Source: an uncultured Collinsella sp.
GTDB lineage: Bacteria > Actinomycetota > Coriobacteriia > Coriobacteriales > Coriobacteriaceae
NCBI GenBank assembly: GCA_900550355.1
Contig: URRT01000002.1
Coordinates: 1-54,201 of the forward strand
Direction of reading: 5' to 3'
Length of the DNA: 54,201 bases
In this document: in pieces, positions 51,010 to 54,201 of the stretch
Numbering within the stretch: the stretch's first letter is position 1
Layout: the number at the start of each line of letters is the position of its first letter
The notes under the pieces: model-generated
What the model saw: only the letters and a program-made list of their open reading frames with translations
What the model was told of the DNA's origin: nothing
Database searches by the model: none
Made by a program: the position numbers and the translations under genes

Positions 51010-51142
51010 TACAATGCGGGCACCAGAGATGAAAACACAGTCTACATCGGGTAGTCGTGGGCGTGCGGGAGTCCGCATCAGTAACCTGCCTCCTTGGTTG
51101 TCCCTTCTCTGCATGGTCATCTACATAAAGGAGGAACCAGCC
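51010..51142 (+). promoter_or_regulatory. Structured leader of yjdF (candidate yjdF-motif RNA)
   Basis: A -10-like TACAAT (51010-51015), preceded by TG one base away, implies a leader of about 120 bases. The leader contains GCGGGAGTCCGC, CTACATCGGGTAG, and ATGCGG pairing with CCGCAT, so it can fold extensively. In many bacteria yjdF is controlled by the azaaromatic-sensing yjdF riboswitch. The position fits, but I could not check the motif. Confidence 0.4.
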
Positions 51143-51403
51143 ATGCAGATCAGCGTGTCGTCCACCCTGACCGTATATCACGACGGCCAATTCTGGGTCG
51201 GGCTGGCGGAGCATGTCGGGGGCGGAAGGTACGGCGTCGCCCGCATCGTCTTCGGCGCGGAGCCGTCCGATGAGGAGATTCTGCAATTCGTTGTCGGCAA
51301 ATGGGAGAAGCTCTCGTTCTTCGGTGGCAAGCCGGCTGAGGCAAGCAAGCCCGCGAAGAACCCCAAGCGGCGCGCCCGCGAGGCGGCGAAAGCACTTAAG
51401 TAG
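51143..51403 (+). CDS. yjdF: YjdF family protein (DUF2992), short form
   Basis: An 86-aa protein. TLTVYHDGQFWVGLAEHVGG, then GVARIVFGAEPSDEEILQFV and a basic tail with NPKRRAREAAKALK, is the DUF2992/YjdF pattern. Family members are usually about 130-160 aa; here the Lys/Gln-rich C-terminal extension is missing. Molecular function is unknown; the gene is often riboswitch-controlled and linked to tolerance of azaaromatic compounds. ATG has AAAGGAGG seven bases upstream. The merR-like remnant begins 14 bases after its stop. Confidence 0.85.
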   Translation: MQISVSSTLTVYHDGQFWVGLAEHVGGGRYGVARIVFGAEPSDEEILQFVVGKWEKLSFFGGKPAEASKPAKNPKRRAREAAKALK

Positions 51404-51417
51404 CCGGCGATGAGCAC

Positions 51418-51600
51418 CAGAGGTTCAAATGCTGGTACTACGACCAGGCGATTCAGGATGGCAACGAGAATAGACTGAAGGCGCTGATCCCCGACGATTT
51501 GCCGGAAGAGATCAAAGATACCTACGTAACGCCCACGCTCAATAATGCCGTCCGATGCTCAAGGGACCTTGCTCTATGGCGACGCCGAAACAACATCGGG
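51418..51600 (+). pseudogene. Tail of a second merR-like gene
   Basis: Starting at GGTTCAAATGCTGGTACTAC, this segment matches the 3' end of the merR gene at 49559-49703 at about 80% by eye. It still reads FKCWYYDQAIQDGNENRLKA and LIPDDLPEEIKD before the frame decays. Downstream similarity continues in GCCGTCCGATGCTCAAGGGA, and again in a TGGCGA-CGCCGAAAC piece that matches 49816 onward. It is a paralogue's remnant, not an exact duplicate. Confidence 0.75.
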
Positions 51601-51683
51601 CGGTACTCGACGGTATCAAAACGCAAGCTCAGAAGCCAGTTCCCGTTATTCCCATAGGCATAAGCGCATCTGTTCGCGATTGC

Positions 51684-52583
51684 CTATCGATGCTTTGCCT
51701 CGAGCACGGCAGACACCGCATCGAGGAACTCCCGCACATGGTCTGCGGGGTGCGGCGAATGAAGCAGCCCGTAAGACACGAGACAGTCCCAATCGGTAGG
51801 GACGGTTTTGAGCATGGGGTGGACGTTGGCCCACAACGGCAGCGTCGCAAGCGCGAGGTCCTCGTTCGCGCCGCGATTGAACACCTCCACCCGATATTGC
51901 GGGAAGTCTACGAGCGCGATTTGAGGATGATGCAAGAGTATCTCGTCGCGTACGCGGTCGATTTCGGTGTTCCAGCCCCGGCGTATAAGCATAAGACTGT
52001 GATTGTGGAGGTCGTCGAATGTGACAATGTCGCGTTTGGCGAGTTCGTTGTCGACGGGAACGGCGCACCAGAGCGGCTCGCGCGAAAGCTCGAGGCCCAG
52101 GCACCCGCGCTCTTTAAGAAAGGCATCGTCGAAAATCCCCGCCACGATATCCATGTCTTGCCCGAGGTTCGCCAAACCGCGCGCCGCCGAGGGTGTGTTT
52201 TCAAACGTGACCACCTGAAGGCTCATGCCAGGGCAACGTTCCTTCACCTTCGGCCACAGCTTCGTGAGCGGCGTGCTGGGCGTCATGAGCGACACTCCCA
52301 CGCGGATGATGCGCTTCTCTCCACGCTCGGCGACGCGGGCGCGTGCGATTGATTCTTGAGAGTACTGCACGATATGGCGGGCGTCGGCGAGCAGCGACCT
52401 GCCTGCTCGCGTAAGCGAAAGCCCCTGATGCGATCGGTGGAACAGCGTAAGGCCTAGCCGCGACTCCAGCAGGTTCATCTGCTTGATGACAGCCGTGGGC
52501 GTGATGAAGGACTCTTGTGCCGCCTTGGAGAAGCTGCCCGCCTCCGCCACGCGGATGAAAGTGTCAAGCTGTGGGTTGTACAT
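51684..52583 (-). CDS. LysR-family transcriptional regulator
   Basis: A 299-aa regulator. The N-terminal winged helix is QLDTFIRVAEAGSFSKAAQE through TAVIKQMNLLESRLGLTLF; the rest is a periplasmic-binding-protein-like effector domain (RVGVSLMTPSTPLTKLW onward). ATG at 52583 has AGGAGGAT upstream; the frame's earlier ATG at 52598 lacks a ribosome site. It is divergent from the aldo/keto reductase gene with 129 bases between, the standard LysR layout, so it probably activates that gene in response to a substrate. Confidence 0.94.
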   Translation of the reverse strand: MYNPQLDTFIRVAEAGSFSKAAQESFITPTAVIKQMNLLESRLGLTLFHRSHQGLSLTRAGRSLLADARHIVQYSQESIARARVAERGEKRIIRVGVSLMTPSTPLTKLWPKVKERCPGMSLQVVTFENTPSAARGLANLGQDMDIVAGIFDDAFLKERGCLGLELSREPLWCAVPVDNELAKRDIVTFDDLHNHSLMLIRRGWNTEIDRVRDEILLHHPQIALVDFPQYRVEVFNRGANEDLALATLPLWANVHPMLKTVPTDWDCLVSYGLLHSPHPADHVREFLDAVSAVLEAKHR

Positions 52584-52712
52584 CGATCCTCCTGTCACGC
52601 ATTATGTGCCGTATATACCCCATGGTTATATCCATCATTCCAACGTGAACTTCTCGCACGTCAGTAAACGCCGTAGCATTGCATTCGAAAAGTCACCATT
52701 AAGGAGGAGACC

Positions 52713-53561
52713 ATGGAGTATCTGAAGCTCAACAACGACGTAGAGATGCCCATCGAAGGTTTGGGCACCTTCCTCATGACCCCGGCCGAGGCCGAGGCGT
52801 CCGCAGCCGCCGCGCTCGCGGCTGGCTACGAACACATCGACACCGCCAACGCCTACATGAACGAGCGCGCCGTGGGCCGTGCCATCGCCAAGAGCGGCAT
52901 CACGCGCGACAAGATCTTCGTCTCCACCAAGCTCTGGCCGAGCGTCTACGACGCGGGCATGCCGGCGGTGGACGCCACGCTCCAGCGCCTGGGGCTCGAC
53001 TACGTCGATATGCTCATCCTGCACCAGCCGGTAGGCGACTACCTGGCCGCGTGGCGCACGATGGAAGAGGCATACCGCGCGGGCAAGGTGCGCGCCCTCG
53101 GCCTCTCCAACTTCCCGCAAGATAAGATCACCGAGGTCATCGAGGTCGCCGACATCATGCCGCAGCTCGTGACCGTTGAGTGCCACCCCTATCACGCCCA
53201 GCGCGACCTGCGCGCCTACCTCGCGCCGTACGGCACGGTGATCGAGGCGTGGTACCCGCTCGGCCACGGCGACAAAGGTCTTCTGGAGGAGCCCGTCTTC
53301 GTCGCTCTCGCCGAGAAGTACGGCAAGACCCCGGCCCAGGTGATCCTGCGCTGGCACGCGCAGATGGACACCTCCATCATCCCCGGCTCCAAGAACCCCG
53401 CTCACATCGCTGACAACGCGAACATCTTCGACTTCTCCCTCACCGAAGACGAGATGGCTGAGATTGCCAAGCTCGACGGGACCATGACCTACTACACCGC
53501 CACTGAGGAAGCACTCGCGGGCTACCTGGCCATACGTCCCGATTTCGACGCGCAGGAGTAG
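52713..53561 (+). CDS. Aldo/keto reductase
   Basis: A 282-aa NADPH-dependent carbonyl reductase with the TIM-barrel fold. Catalytic residues are all visible: Asp 43 and Tyr 48 in HIDTANAYMNE, Lys 73 in VSTKLW, His 104 in LILHQP. The cofactor-binding end has IIPGSKNPAHIADN. Substrate unknown. ATG has AAGGAGGAG five bases upstream. LysR regulation from the divergent gene is likely. A second, related reductase begins at 53873. Confidence 0.95.
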   Translation: MEYLKLNNDVEMPIEGLGTFLMTPAEAEASAAAALAAGYEHIDTANAYMNERAVGRAIAKSGITRDKIFVSTKLWPSVYDAGMPAVDATLQRLGLDYVDMLILHQPVGDYLAAWRTMEEAYRAGKVRALGLSNFPQDKITEVIEVADIMPQLVTVECHPYHAQRDLRAYLAPYGTVIEAWYPLGHGDKGLLEEPVFVALAEKYGKTPAQVILRWHAQMDTSIIPGSKNPAHIADNANIFDFSLTEDEMAEIAKLDGTMTYYTATEEALAGYLAIRPDFDAQE

Positions 53562-53575
53562 CGCTCAGACGATAA

Positions 53576-53767
53576 CGGACCAACCAAGCCGCCACCGAGG
53601 ACCAGTCGGCTGGCGAGGACGAGCCCGCCGCAGTGCCCGCTGCAGACGGCAACGTCCTCGTGGCCTACTACTCGGCACAGGGCCACACCGTTGTCGTAGC
53701 TCAGGCCATCGCCGACGAGCTCGGCGCCGATCTCTTTGAGGTGACTCCTAGAACCCGCGGGTTATAA
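53576..53767 (+). pseudogene. Flavodoxin fragment
   Basis: A 63-codon open piece reading VLVAYYSAQGHTVVVAQAIA, then DELGADLFEVTP, after an acidic linker. This is the FMN-binding N-terminal part of a secreted-type flavodoxin (YYSATGHT-like loop). It has no start codon or signal peptide, and stops shortly after EVTP. Both ends are lost, so it is a relic between the two reductase genes. Confidence 0.75.
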
Positions 53768-53797
53768 CACCGTGCGCACCCCAGCGTTATAGAACCC
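53759..53797. promoter_or_regulatory. Imperfect dyad upstream of the second reductase
   Basis: GGGTTATAAC (53759-53768) and GTTATAGAACCC (53786-53797) form an inverted repeat with a two-base bulge. It lies about 75 bases before the second reductase start, in the expected promoter area. Confidence 0.35.
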
Positions 53798-53872
53798 TCA
53801 CCAACGGAAACTTCCGCCGGCGCGGCGCCCCTCGTATGGTGGATACGTCAAGTTGCGAGAAAGGAAGGCACC

Positions 53873-54201
53873 ATGGACTACATCACCTTGAACAACGGCG
53901 TCAGGATGCCGCAGCTCGGCTTCGGCGTGTACCAGATCCCGGACGCCGCGGAATGCCAGCGCGCCGTGGAGGACGCGCTCTCGGTCGGCTACCGGCTGCT
54001 CGACACGGCCGCGAGCTACGGCAACGAGGAGGCGGTCGGGGCCGCCATTCGCGCGAGCAGCTTGCCGCGCGACGAGGTATTCGTGACGACTAAGCTGTGG
54101 ATGTCGGATGCGAGCTACGAGGGGGCCAAGCGCGGCTTCGACGCGTCGCTCAAGCGGTTGGGGCTCGACTACGTCGACCTCTACCTCATCCTCTGCCCTC
54201 C
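53873..54201 (+). CDS. Aldo/keto reductase, N-terminal part (3' end outside window)
   Basis: The first 109 residues of a second aldo/keto reductase. LLDTAASYGNEEAVG holds Asp 44 and Tyr 49, and TTKLW holds Lys 74. The expected catalytic His region (LIHQP) reads LILCPP in the last bases of the window, so His is replaced by Leu, either truly or because of an edge error. ATG has AAGGAAGG five bases upstream. It is similar to the upstream reductase, suggesting an old tandem duplication with a flavodoxin relic between. Confidence 0.88.
   Translation, partial: MDYITLNNGVRMPQLGFGVYQIPDAAECQRAVEDALSVGYRLLDTAASYGNEEAVGAAIRASSLPRDEVFVTTKLWMSDASYEGAKRGFDASLKRLGLDYVDLYLILCP

Larger units (their letters stand above)
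50704..51020. other. Gene-free interval rich in hairpins
   Basis: No supported gene. It holds a 10-bp dyad GTCTGAGCTC/GAGCTCAGAC (50751-50781), the terminator-like stem at 50819-50848 and the long hairpin at 50877-50933. A longer minus-strand frame across this part (50759-51286) runs through all three hairpins and is not credible. Confidence 0.6.

Noticed and set aside
50759..51286. A 175-codon minus-strand frame
   Set aside because: It crosses three hairpins and overlaps yjdF, which has a strong ribosome site and a family match.

Overview
The window reads as chromosomal DNA of a high-GC, Gram-positive gut anaerobe of the class Coriobacteriia. Collinsella or a close relative is my best guess, but this is inferred from overall gene content and style, not from a marker gene. 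Genes are dense, most have clear AGGAGG-like ribosome binding sites, and long hairpins separate convergent units. No rRNA, tRNA, CRISPR array, intact insertion sequence or prophage was seen.

Left part (1-18.6 kb), mostly housekeeping and signalling. It opens with the 3' end of a uracil-DNA glycosylase gene. Next come a VUT/YhhQ-type transporter with a possible preQ1 leader plus an SDR oxidoreductase, then release factor 3. A GntR-ABC-permease operon has an operator-like dyad on its promoter. ClC channel, LOG-family and K+ channel genes follow. Two hybrid histidine kinases come next: one has two fused solute-binding domains, the other is translationally coupled to a separate solute-binding lipoprotein. 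Between them lies a flavin-binding-fold protein whose best start codon is AUA. MalY/PatB, TrmO, an XRE-zinc ribbon-TipAS regulator and a glutaredoxin complete this part.

Middle (18.6-31.7 kb). After a Dus tRNA synthase and a composite fold-back repeat comes a cluster built around an agmatine-deiminase-family gene, which carries a frameshift in a G run. It also has a putrescine/ornithine carbamoyltransferase homologue, two paralogous MFS carriers and a TetR regulator. TACC-N4-GGTA dyads sit at two of its promoters. No carbamate kinase is present. A large MacB-like ABC protein follows. Then comes a small redox operon (48-aa CXXC protein, polyferredoxin, TlpA-like lipoprotein), divergent from a two-component system that may control it.

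Right-middle (31.7-46.5 kb). This holds the two-component system, a LuxR-type regulator and a 1455-aa secreted, apparently wall-anchored protein of unknown family. A DUF5067-like lipoprotein and a divergent type IIA topoisomerase pair follow. An AAA ATPase gene is preceded by three exact-period 19-bp repeats.

Right end (46.5-54.2 kb) is an accessory mosaic. It contains flavodoxin, alpha/beta hydrolase, CMD-cupin fusion, MerR, glyoxalase-like, YjdF, LysR and two aldo/keto reductase genes. Remnants lie between them: two flavodoxin pieces, a second merR tail, an IS3-like transposase piece and a broken small membrane protein. The functional theme is redox and electrophile handling. The last gene runs off the window.

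The best candidates for something undescribed are the surface protein with its LuxR neighbour, the agmatine-type cluster with its dyads and G-run frameshift, the CXXC/polyferredoxin/TlpA divergon, and the fold-back repeat family.
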